DNA of 64,000 nt from Pirellulales bacterium (lineage in GTDB: Bacteria > Planctomycetota > Planctomycetia > Pirellulales > UBA1268): the NCBI GenBank assembly GCA_018401745.1, contig JAGYJY010000007.1:1-64000 (forward strand), read 5' to 3'. Of this stretch, positions 8,501 through 15,117 are shown piece after piece; the first letter of the stretch is position 1; the number at the start of each line of letters is the position of its first letter. Made by a program: the position numbers and the translations under genes. The notes below the pieces were generated by a model. It had not been told where the DNA came from, did no database searches, and saw nothing but the letters and a program-made list of their open reading frames with translations.

Positions 8501-8574
8501 ACCGGAGCCGCCGATCACGCGGATTTTGAGGTCAGAGTTTCTTGGCGGCGGCCCGGTTACCGCGGCCGTTCGCC
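8484..8574 (+). other. attC11
   Basis: Opens with GCAGAAC, ends with GTTCGCC; crossover after G8568. Nearly the same as attC9. Confidence 0.9.
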
Positions 8575-8630
8575 AATAGAGGCAAGTGGCTTCTTTGACC
8601 CAGTGGCGGAACACCGCTAAACTTAGGTGT

Positions 8631-8846
8631 ATGGATTATTCCCAGCTGATCACCGTCGAGCCCGGAAAGCGGAGTGGCCAGCCGTGCATTCGGGGCATGC
8701 GCATCGCTGTCCGCGACGTGCTCGAATATCTTGCGGGTGGCATGACCGTCGATGAGTTGCTGGCCGATTTTCCTGAGCTGACGCTTGAAGACGTTCGCGC
8801 CTGCCTCGCGTTCGCTGCCGAGCAACTGCCCAGGCCAGCGGCATGA
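8631..8846 (+). CDS. Cassette 12: DUF433 antitoxin
   Basis: A 71-aa DUF433 protein (VapB45-like antitoxin). 'SGQPCIRGMRIAVRDVLEYLAGGMTVDELLADFPELTLEDV' is the typical helix-turn-helix core. ATG 8631 fits the family start ('YSQLITVEPGKRSGQPCIRG'). It overlaps the downstream DUF5615 toxin by ATGA, the standard module arrangement, and probably represses its own operon. Confidence 0.9.
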   Translation: MDYSQLITVEPGKRSGQPCIRGMRIAVRDVLEYLAGGMTVDELLADFPELTLEDVRACLAFAAEQLPRPAA

Positions 8847-9175
8847 GCCTGCTGTTCGACCAGAACCTGTCTCGCCGACTCCCGCAACTACTTGCAGCGG
8901 AGTTTCCCGCCGCCGAGCAGGTTATCGCGGCGGGCCTTTCAAATGCCGACGATCTCGATGTTTGGGAATATGCGGCATCGCGGTCGTTGGCTGTCGTGTC
9001 GAAGGATTCCGATTTCGTCGAGCTTTCAGAAAGATTAGGGCCTCCGCCTAAAGTCATCTGGTTGCAGGGCGGCAATGGCCCGACGCGAGAAGTGGTGGCC
9101 CTGATCCGCGCGAATGCGGCTGATATTCTGAGGTTTCTCGCTGATCCAGGGGCTGCCGTGCTTGAGTTGGTGTAG
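8843..9175 (+). CDS. Cassette 12: DUF5615 PIN-like toxin
   Basis: A 110-aa DUF5615 (PIN-like, Mut7-C-related) protein. 'MSLLFDQNLSRRLPQLLAAEFP', then 'DDLDVWEYAASRSLAVVSKDSDF' carries the acidic metal-binding residues expected of an RNase-type fold. The partner antitoxin overlaps upstream. Probable ribonuclease toxin; the target is unknown. Confidence 0.9.
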   Translation: MSLLFDQNLSRRLPQLLAAEFPAAEQVIAAGLSNADDLDVWEYAASRSLAVVSKDSDFVELSERLGPPPKVIWLQGGNGPTREVVALIRANAADILRFLADPGAAVLELV

Positions 9176-9199
9176 CGTGACGCCAAACAACTAGGGCAT

Positions 9200-9288
9200 G
9201 GCGAACCAGGCGTTGGAGCAGACTCGCGATAACGTCCTGCGGCATGGTGAGCCGGTCGGCTGCGAGCTGCTCAACTGTTTCGTTCGCC
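9200..9288 (+). other. attC12
   Basis: Opens with GGCGAAC, ends with GTTCGCC; crossover after G9282. Subtype of attC3. Confidence 0.9.
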
Positions 9289-9437
9289 TGCAGGGGGCGA
9301 GAGCCGACAAGGCCATAGCCTTCCTGGCATGCCGTCAAAGCTGTTGTCGCCCCGCATACCAAACCCATCGCCCCGTCGATAGAATGAGGGGTCCTCCGTG
9401 TGCGTCGTTTCCGCTTCTTCCCCTTGCAGTGCCTCCA

Positions 9438-9635
9438 ATGACGACAATCTCTATTCCGCTATCCGATGAGCGAATCGCCCAACTTCGGCTCTGGGCTGAG
9501 GAGGTTGGTTTGCCTCCGGAGGAGTTTCTGCGGCGTCGCGTGGAGCAGATGCTCGATCGCCCTGATGAGCAATTTCAGAAAGCATCCGAGTATTTGCTCC
9601 AGAAGAATGCAGAGTTGTATCGGCGGCTTGCATGA
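9438..9635 (+). CDS. Cassette 13: antitoxin partner of Doc
   Basis: A 65-aa protein beginning MTTISIPLSDERIAQLR with 'AEEVGLPPEEFLRRRVEQML', a ribbon-helix-helix-like N-terminus followed by a helical tail that would bind the toxin. It overlaps the Fic/Doc gene by ATGA. About 150 bp separates it from the cassette boundary, room for its own promoter. Family assignment as an RHH antitoxin is by pattern and position. Confidence 0.75.
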   Translation: MTTISIPLSDERIAQLRLWAEEVGLPPEEFLRRRVEQMLDRPDEQFQKASEYLLQKNAELYRRLA

Positions 9636-10051
9636 TTCGGTATCTGTCGCTTGAAGAGTTATTGGAGCTTCATCGCCTCGCCCTGCAACAAACTGGCGGG
9701 CTTGATGGCGTTCGCGATCTCGGAGGCCTTGAGTCGGCTGTCGTTCAGCCGCAAATGACGTTCGGTGGGCAAGACCTATATCCATGCCTCCCAACGAAGG
9801 CGGCGACCCTGGGGTTCTCGCTGGTCTGCAATCATCCATTCCTTGATGGCAACAAGCGGGTTGGTCATCTTGCGATGGAAATGTTTCTGGTCCTCAATGG
9901 CCAAGAGCTCACGGCCGGAGTTGATGAGCAAGAGACCGTCATTATCCGCCTTGCAGCTGGCGAGTTGAGTCGTGAAGAGTTCGCGGAATGGGTTCGATCC
10001 AGGATGAGCCCATTCAGTGGCGAACCAAGCGTTGGAGCAGCCTCGCGATAG
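9632..10051 (+). CDS. doc: Cassette 13: Doc-type toxin (Fic fold)
   Basis: A 139-aa Doc toxin. The Fic motif 'HPFLDGNKR' (residues 68-76) is present, with the catalytic His and the Doc-type spacing that makes these enzymes phosphorylate EF-Tu rather than AMPylate. 'GLESAVVQPQMTFGGQDLYP' is typical of the family N-terminal half. The last residues (GEPSVGAASR) are encoded by attC13, so the C-terminus is an accident of the cassette end. Confidence 0.9.
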   Translation: MIRYLSLEELLELHRLALQQTGGLDGVRDLGGLESAVVQPQMTFGGQDLYPCLPTKAATLGFSLVCNHPFLDGNKRVGHLAMEMFLVLNGQELTAGVDEQETVIIRLAAGELSREEFAEWVRSRMSPFSGEPSVGAASR

Positions 10052-10107
10052 CGTCCTGCGGTGTGGTGAGGTTGTTGGCTGCGAGCCGCTCAACTTTGTC
10101 GTTATGC
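10019..10107 (+). other. attC13
   Basis: Opens with GGCGAAC, ends with GTTATGC; crossover after G10101. Doc is read through its first half. Confidence 0.9.
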
Positions 10108-10133
10108 GGAAGAACTGAAAACGCGGAGAGTGC

Positions 10134-10463
10134 ATGGTGTCCCGCCTCTGGCAACAGTTTGCCGCCCTGATCACTGTCGGGGACGTCAGGATATCCGAGC
10201 ACGGCTACGATGCTCTCTCTGACGATGGACTCACGGTGGATCAGCTCCTCGCAGGGGCCGGTTCTGCGGTGGTCGTCGAGGAATACCCCGAGTACCCGAA
10301 GGGCGCTGCCGTGCTTGTTCTCCAGCGGGCTATCGACGGCAGCCCCATTCATGCGGTGTGGGGTGTGCCTCGTGGATACAATAGGCCCGCGGTGTTAGTG
10401 ACAGCCTACAAGCCTGATCCGTCACTTTGGGATGAGACGTTTACGAGGAGGCTCCACCCGTGA
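10134..10463 (+). CDS. Cassette 14: DUF4258 protein (probable toxin)
   Basis: A 109-aa DUF4258 protein. 'ISEHGYDALSDDGLTVDQLL' and 'GVPRGYNRPAVLVTAYKPDPSLWDETFTRR' match this BECR-like family, where members act as toxins beside small antitoxins. It overlaps the next gene by GTGA, so the two are translationally coupled. Role as a toxin is inferred from the two-gene cassette. Confidence 0.75.
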   Translation: MVSRLWQQFAALITVGDVRISEHGYDALSDDGLTVDQLLAGAGSAVVVEEYPEYPKGAAVLVLQRAIDGSPIHAVWGVPRGYNRPAVLVTAYKPDPSLWDETFTRRLHP

Positions 10464-10687
10464 GCGAAAAGAAGAAAATCAAATTGATCCACGAAGGCCG
10501 GTATGCGGCGGAGGTAGAGGTCGAGTTAATCGACGATGACACTGGCTGGGCTCCGTACCTAACCGTCGGTGATGCACGCAAGCTGGACGCTGTGCGGGCG
10601 GCCCTGAAGGCGGGCCGACTAGCAGAGGCTGCGGTGCTGGGAAGGGTGTTTGAGTTGCAGCCCGTAGGTCAACGCGAAAGCGCATAA
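10460..10687 (+). CDS. Cassette 14: small partner of DUF4258 (probable antitoxin)
   Basis: A 75-aa protein from GTG 10460. 'KIKLIHEGRYAAEVEVELID' followed by 'LTVGDARKLDAVRAALKAG' is a beta hairpin then a helix, the pattern of the DUF4258-linked antitoxins. It ends at TAA within the truncated attC14. The assignment rests on the overlap and the pairing. Confidence 0.6.
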   Translation: MSEKKKIKLIHEGRYAAEVEVELIDDDTGWAPYLTVGDARKLDAVRAALKAGRLAEAAVLGRVFELQPVGQRESA

Positions 10688-10702
10688 CAACGCGATGCAC
10701 AG
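10682..10702 (+). other. attC14, truncated
   Basis: Only the left end remains (GCATAACAACGCGATGCAC). It pairs with the cassette 14 start GTTATGC, but no closing GTT core follows within normal distance, so the site should be inactive and cassettes 14 and 15 move as one unit. Confidence 0.75.
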
Positions 10703-10714
10703 AAGGCAAACCGA

Positions 10715-11248
10715 ATGCACAATACGGTTCTGATCGTTTTCATATTCTGCGTGACTTTTGCTGGCTGCTCCAAGTCGGGCACGCCCGACCCCAACCTGGC
10801 ATCGACAGCGGTTGAGCAGCCCGGCACGACGGACGGCGTCTCGTTCCCTCGGTTGGTAATTGCATCGCTTGGTGCGAATGGGTTTCCGGAGGAGTCTGCC
10901 GGGAACGCCGTGACTCCAAAAATTCTTGACCAACAGTTCAGCACACTCAACTGGGCAGATCTCACATCCAAGCCGTCCATAGCAGTCGAACTTGCCGACG
11001 ACCGGTCGTTAAAGATCGCGCTTTCTTCAGATGCAACCGGAAATCAAGTGAATATGATCGCTATTTGGAGGGAACCGGGTCCACAATACGGAAACACAAC
11101 GAGCATCATTGTCCGACGTTCCAAGCCACTAAAAGACGCCGAACAAGCGCTGTCTCTACTAAACTTATATGCCAGTCACGATAATCAGTTCGAGTCTGTC
11201 GTCGATTGGGCGGATCAAAAGGCTGACGCTCCAGATGAGAATGATTGA
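10715..11248 (+). CDS. Cassette 15: lipoprotein of unknown function
   Basis: A 177-aa protein with a lipoprotein signal (MHNTVLIVFIFCVTFAGC, lipobox FAGC). The rest is a single domain with 'SKPSIAVELADDRSLKIALSS' and 'VIARSKPLKDAEQALSL'-like segments, no family recognised. It would be anchored in a membrane facing the periplasm. Its cassette has lost the left boundary because attC14 is truncated. Confidence 0.7.
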   Translation: MHNTVLIVFIFCVTFAGCSKSGTPDPNLASTAVEQPGTTDGVSFPRLVIASLGANGFPEESAGNAVTPKILDQQFSTLNWADLTSKPSIAVELADDRSLKIALSSDATGNQVNMIAIWREPGPQYGNTTSIIVRRSKPLKDAEQALSLLNLYASHDNQFESVVDWADQKADAPDEND

Positions 11249-11254
11249 AATCGT

Positions 11255-11344
11255 GCATAACAACAAAATGCACCGGAGTTGCCGGCCGGGCTGCATTTGA
11301 AAACAACGTCGCTGGCGGCAACCCGGTGATTTTAGCCGTTCTGC
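11255..11344 (+). other. attC15
   Basis: Opens with GCATAAC, ends with GTTCTGC; crossover after G11338. Arms CACCGGAGTTGCCG and CGGCAACCCGGTG pair. Confidence 0.9.
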
Positions 11345-11681
11345 GCGTTCGCTGCTCCCGACGAGGGAACTCCACCCGCCCTCTTCCGCGATCGGGCAGT
11401 TTCAACTCTGCTCAAGCTTGAGATTGAGATGGCGGCAGGGTTGCTGGGGACGGCTGGCAGCGAGATGGCGACTCAGGTTTGAGGCCTGAGAAAAGTTGGA
11501 GTTGAGTCGAGGCGCCTGTAGGGAGCCGTGTTGGCCGGGCCCCCGATGTGAATCGGTCATCGCCCTCGTCAACTGCCGCTGCCTCGTCAAGCGGCGGGCG
11601 ATCCGTGTTGGCGTGCGACCCCAGCGCCCCGGTAGATTTACAGGCGAAGGTAGTGGATGCCCGTCCGAATGGAAGGTTCGC
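11345..11681 (+). other. Cassette 16: no convincing gene
   Basis: This cassette (crossover to crossover 11338-11764) contains no frame with a recognisable protein. A short hairpin CTCAGG...CCTGAG is visible at about 11472-11490, and a tiny frame (MAAGLLGTAGSEMATQV) precedes it. It could be a promoter cassette, a non-coding RNA, or a decayed gene. Confidence 0.5.
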
Positions 11682-11770
11682 CCAGAACAACGCGATGCAG
11701 CGGGCCCGCGATGACGTCCGGCGTCTTGGCTGGTCCCTCTGTCGCGAGCCGCTGATCGCTACCGTTGGGC
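11682..11770 (+). other. attC16
   Basis: Opens with CCAGAAC, ends with GTTGGGC; crossover after G11764. One base differs from the GCAGAAC expected from the cassette 16 start. Subtype of attC1 and attC2. Confidence 0.85.
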
Positions 11771-11791
11771 AGACAAGCGAAGGCGGGGTAG

Positions 11792-12739
11792 ATGACTATA
11801 CTCCCTCACTACTTCAACGCAACTGGCCCCGGGGCCGCCCTTGCCGTCGCACCGGAGCGGCAGGCGTCGCGTATCGAATGCTATGGCCTGGCTGACATAG
11901 AGGCCGGCATCGAGATCACGCCGGACACGGTGTTCGACCTGGCCAGTGGAAGCAAGATGTTCACCGCAACAGCGATCGTGCTGCTAATCGAGCGCGGATG
12001 CATGGAACTGACGGCTCCCGTCCACGAGTTCCTGCCGCAGTTCGAGCATTCCGGAGTCGACCGTCCCATCACGGTTGGAGACCTGCTCTGGCACACATCC
12101 GGCCTGCCGGACTATCTGGAATCCGGGATGTACACACCTATCGAACAGATGTCCTCGGAGTTCGTTGACAATCAGTTGCACGTATGGACTCGTCAGGCGC
12201 GCCCCGGGCAGAGCCATAGCTACTCCAACACCAACTATTTCGTGCTTTCCAGGGTCATAGAAGCCATTGCGGGTTGTTCTTACGCAGAGTTTCTCGAATC
12301 GCATCTCATCGCTCCCCTTGGTTTACGCAACACCTTCGTGTCTGGCGTAAGGTACGAGACGAAGCAGATCGCCAAAGGTTACCGAAACCTCGGCTATGGT
12401 CTGCCGCTCTTTGAGACATCTGACGGAATCGCTCTTGATACTGTGGGTGACGGGGGCGTCTTCAGTTCCCTGAGAGACCTGATCAAATGGCAGTCATCCC
12501 TTTGGAACCGTGACATTGTGAACGGTGCATCATTGAAGCTGATGCAAACACCCGGGCGACTAGACTCCGGCAAGAGGTTCGACTACGGGCTCGGACTTCA
12601 GATCGAGCGGCGCGAGGGCGGGCACGTCTGGTGCGGCCACGGAGGCAGCTGGACGTGTTCGACGATCCTCGTTGGCCGATATCTGGAGGAGAAAACGGCC
12701 CTGATCGTGCTCTCGAACGAGTTCATGGCGCCCGTTTAG
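11792..12739 (+). CDS. Cassette 17: serine hydrolase, class C beta-lactamase/penicillin-binding-protein fold
   Basis: A 315-aa protein of the beta-lactamase-like transpeptidase family. The active-site 'SGSK' (Ser-x-x-Lys, about residue 53), the 'YSNTNY' Tyr-x-Asn motif and a late 'HGGSW' in place of the KTG box are all present. No signal peptide is seen, so it is probably cytoplasmic and more likely an esterase or peptidase than an antibiotic-resistance enzyme. Full length for the family. The gene starts 28 bp from the crossover. Confidence 0.85.
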   Translation: MTILPHYFNATGPGAALAVAPERQASRIECYGLADIEAGIEITPDTVFDLASGSKMFTATAIVLLIERGCMELTAPVHEFLPQFEHSGVDRPITVGDLLWHTSGLPDYLESGMYTPIEQMSSEFVDNQLHVWTRQARPGQSHSYSNTNYFVLSRVIEAIAGCSYAEFLESHLIAPLGLRNTFVSGVRYETKQIAKGYRNLGYGLPLFETSDGIALDTVGDGGVFSSLRDLIKWQSSLWNRDIVNGASLKLMQTPGRLDSGKRFDYGLGLQIERREGGHVWCGHGGSWTCSTILVGRYLEEKTALIVLSNEFMAPV

Positions 12740-12793
12740 CGAATCTCTCAACGGGCTCTTGCCATGCACGACTACCCGCACCTAGGCAATGCT

Positions 12794-12855
12794 GCCCAAC
12801 AAGGCGATGAAGCTGACGGCGCTACGCACCGCAGCTGCTCGCCGAGCCGTTCGGC
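12794..12855 (+). other. attC17 (short form)
   Basis: Opens with GCCCAAC, ends with GTTCGGC; crossover after G12849. At 62 bp it is much shorter than the others. Arms GGCGA/TCGCC and AGCTG/CAGCT pair. Both cores match their cassettes (11764 and 13609). Confidence 0.85.
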
Positions 12856-12981
12856 GACAGAAGCCCAGAGCCAGAGCAGAAAACTCCGAGCCCTATTGGG
12901 AACGCGTTGATCCTGGCCGCCGTTGTCGCTCGATTGGGCACCGGGTAACATTCGAGTATCGTCTCGTCGGGAGTTGGCTTT

Positions 12982-13206
12982 ATGAGCGACACGCTGATCA
13001 TCCGCGGGCACAACACCGGCCGGACATTCGTCCCGGATGGGCCTCTCCCAGATGCGGAAGGGGTCGCTGAGTTGGTCATCACCCCGACCGTTTATCGGCC
13101 GACCGTTTCGATTGCAGATGCCTTCGGTACCGCGTCTGAGTTGCGGAGCGCAGCTGAAATACTGGCCAAGTCCCGCGCGGATCACGACGACTGGGGCGAC
13201 CGTTGA
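12982..13206 (+). CDS. vapB: Cassette 18: VapB-like antitoxin
   Basis: A 74-aa protein overlapping a PIN toxin by 4 bp. The N-terminal beta strands 'TLIIRGHNTGRTFVPDGPLP' and the helical tail 'IADAFGTASELRSAAEILAKSRADHDDWGDR' suit an antitoxin that wraps the toxin with its C-terminus. Its exact family is not certain. Confidence 0.75.
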   Translation: MSDTLIIRGHNTGRTFVPDGPLPDAEGVAELVITPTVYRPTVSIADAFGTASELRSAAEILAKSRADHDDWGDR

Positions 13207-13598
13207 TCTACCTTGACTCGAATGTCGTCATCCGATTGGTTGAGGGTGATGCCTTGGCCCGTGCGCCATTGGTCGCCCGGCTAGCTTCGTCGCTCGGAGT
13301 ACCAGGATCGCTGACGACGTCTCGCTTGAGCCGATTGGAGTGCCGATCAAATCTATTGCGTGCGTGTGATACAGGGACGTTGGCACAATTCGATGTCTTC
13401 TTCTCCGGGGTCGAAATCAGCCTGATTGAGGTAACTGCATCGGTAGTCGAGTTGGCAACCGAAATCCGCGCGAAATACAACCTCAAAACACCTGATGCAC
13501 TTCATTACGCTTCAGCCATGGAGGCTAACGCGGACGTGTTCTTGACTGGCGATCGTGTGTTCGCGCGATGCTCCGATGTGGCGGTCGAGATCCTCTGA
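13203..13598 (+). CDS. vapC: Cassette 18: VapC toxin (PIN-domain RNase)
   Basis: A 131-aa PIN-domain protein starting at TTG 13203. 'MIYLDSNVVIRLVEGD' supplies the first Asp, 'LSRLECRSN' the Glu, and 'TPDALHYASAMEANADVFLTGD' the remaining acids. Expected to cut tRNA or rRNA when freed from VapB. Full length. Confidence 0.9.
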   Translation: MIYLDSNVVIRLVEGDALARAPLVARLASSLGVPGSLTTSRLSRLECRSNLLRACDTGTLAQFDVFFSGVEISLIEVTASVVELATEIRAKYNLKTPDALHYASAMEANADVFLTGDRVFARCSDVAVEIL

Positions 13599-13608
13599 AA
13601 CCAGGCAC

Positions 13609-13697
13609 GCCGAACCAGGCGTTGGAGCAGACTCGCGATAGCGTCCTGCGGTATGGTGAGGTTGTTGGCTGCGAGCTGCTCAACTTTTTCGTTAGGG
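13609..13697 (+). other. attC18
   Basis: Opens with GCCGAAC, ends with GTTAGGG; crossover after G13691. Subtype of attC3. The last base of the closing core departs from the consensus pyrimidine. Confidence 0.85.
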
Positions 13698-13750
13698 ACA
13701 TCGAGCACTGCTGTTGGAACGGCCATCCTCGAAGCTCGGTCAACCTAGCC

Positions 13751-14018
13751 ATGCCGGAACTCAGTCGCTTTTACGGAATCATCATCCGCATGTATTGCGA
13801 ACTGGGGCCGCACCACTCACCCCCATTTTCACGCCTATCATGGCGACGATGAGGCCGTGTACGGCCTTGACCCCATAGAGTTGCTCGCTGGGAGCCTGCC
13901 CCGGCGACAAGCTAGACTGGTGGAAGCTTGGGCCGAGTTGCATCAGTCGGAGTTGGTTGCCGATTGGGGCCGGTTGCAGGCCGGATCAGAACCCCTGCCG
14001 ATTGACCCGCTTCCGTAG
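13751..14018 (+). pseudogene. Cassette 19: DUF4160 protein, frameshifted
   Basis: 'MPELSRFYGIIIRMYCELGPHHSP' runs into a stop. One extra base in the run of Cs near 13828 explains it, because the +1 frame continues as 'HFHAYHGDDEAVYGLDPIELL' to the TAG at 14018. Together this is a complete DUF4160 protein (about 88 aa), the usual toxin-side partner of DUF2442. Confidence 0.85.
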
Positions 14019-14026
14019 GTGCCGAC

Positions 14027-14404
14027 ATGATTCACGCTCTTCATCGCGTCACCGATTTCCAGGTTGTGGGTCCGCATCGCCTGCGAATCGCATTCCGTGA
14101 TGGCTTGGTACGTGAAATCGATTTTCGGCCGGTCCTGGCCGGATCTATGTATGGCCCTCTCCGTGATCCGAATCTCTTCGACCAGGTTCGGCTGGATCCG
14201 GATGTCCATACCCTAGTGTGGCCGAACGGCGCCGATTTTGATCCGGCTACTCTTCATGATTGGCCTGACCTGCTCCCCGCAATGAAAGAGCGTGCGAGGT
14301 CATGGGAGTCCGAGGGCGTCCCGAACCAAGCACGGAAGGGGACAGGTCACGGGCCGCTTCGGCAACCTCCACATCCGCGGGATGAGTTTCGAGAGCTTCT
14401 TTGA
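14027..14404 (+). CDS. Cassette 19: DUF2442 protein
   Basis: A 125-aa protein whose first 90 residues are DUF2442: 'VTDFQVVGPHRLRIAFRDGL', 'FDQVRLDPDVHTLVWPNGADFDP'. It normally sits after DUF4160 as the probable antitoxin. The final residues (NQARKGTGHGPLRQ...) come from reading into a degenerate attC, so the C-terminus is longer than usual. Its partner is frameshifted, so this may be an orphan antitoxin. Confidence 0.8.
   Translation: MIHALHRVTDFQVVGPHRLRIAFRDGLVREIDFRPVLAGSMYGPLRDPNLFDQVRLDPDVHTLVWPNGADFDPATLHDWPDLLPAMKERARSWESEGVPNQARKGTGHGPLRQPPHPRDEFRELL
14320..14345 (+). other. attC19, truncated; end of array
   Basis: CCCGAACCAAGCACGGAAG resembles the opening of the attC3 subtype and nearly matches the cassette 19 start GTTAGGG (one mismatch). 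No closing core follows. The array ends here. Confidence 0.6.
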
Positions 14405-14449
14405 GCTTGAGCGGCAGCCGTGGAAACGCCTCCCGCCCACAGAGCAGGG

Positions 14450-15085
14450 CTACTCCTCTGCCATCTCCGCAAGCTGCTCGACCGTGAATCCCGCATCCTG
14501 CACGAGCCGGGCAAGATCCACGGCAGCGGTCAGGCCAAGTTCTCGTGTGAGTAGGGTGCGATAGTGCTTGACGGTCCGCTCCGCGACGCCAAGTTCTTCG
14601 GCGTAGTCTCGAATCGGCACGCCGCGGACAATCCCGAGCAGCATCTGCTTCTCGCGCGGAGGCAGGGCTGCGATTTTCGCGCGGGCCTCTTGTTGCTGCC
14701 TCCTGATGATCCGCTCCTGATCACAGCGGGCCAGCGCCCGCTCGACGGCCATCAGGAGTTCGTCCGTCGAGACTCGCTTCGTGAGAAAATCTTCCGCTCC
14801 GGCTTTGATCGCTCGAACACTCGTGCGGATGTCGCCTTTGCCCGTCACGAAGACAACAGGGAGCGGGTTGCTCGACTCAGTGAGCCTGTCTTGCAGTTCG
14901 AAACCATCCCGTTGCGGCATCTGCAGGTCGGTGAGCACGCAGCCGGGAGCCTCCGGATCCGACCGCAGCAGAAAGTCTGCGACCGACGGGTAGGTTTCCA
15001 CGGTGTAGCCATGGCCTCGCAGTCGTCGGCCCATGCTCCGCAGGAATGAATCGTCGTCGTCGACAACATGCACAGTCTTTGTCAC
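14450..15085 (-). CDS. Two-component response regulator, FixJ/NarL type
   Basis: A 211-aa regulator. The receiver domain has 'VVDDDDSFL', the phosphorylated Asp53 in 'LTDLQMP', Thr80 in 'VFVTGKG', and Lys103. The C-terminal LuxR-type helix-turn-helix has 'ALPPREKQMLLGIVRGVPIRDYAEELGVAERTVKHYRTLL'. It follows the histidine kinase by 32 bp on the same strand, so they form an operon. It converges on the end of the integron. Target genes are not evident from sequence. Confidence 0.92.
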   Translation of the reverse strand: MTKTVHVVDDDDSFLRSMGRRLRGHGYTVETYPSVADFLLRSDPEAPGCVLTDLQMPQRDGFELQDRLTESSNPLPVVFVTGKGDIRTSVRAIKAGAEDFLTKRVSTDELLMAVERALARCDQERIIRRQQQEARAKIAALPPREKQMLLGIVRGVPIRDYAEELGVAERTVKHYRTLLTRELGLTAAVDLARLVQDAGFTVEQLAEMAEE

Positions 15086-15117
15086 GAAATACGTCTCCTC
15101 TTCCGCAAGGACTCTGC

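Noticed and set aside
11548..11895. 115-aa frame in cassette 16 and running into the serine hydrolase
   Set aside because: It spans attC16 and overlaps the start of a better gene; no family likeness.
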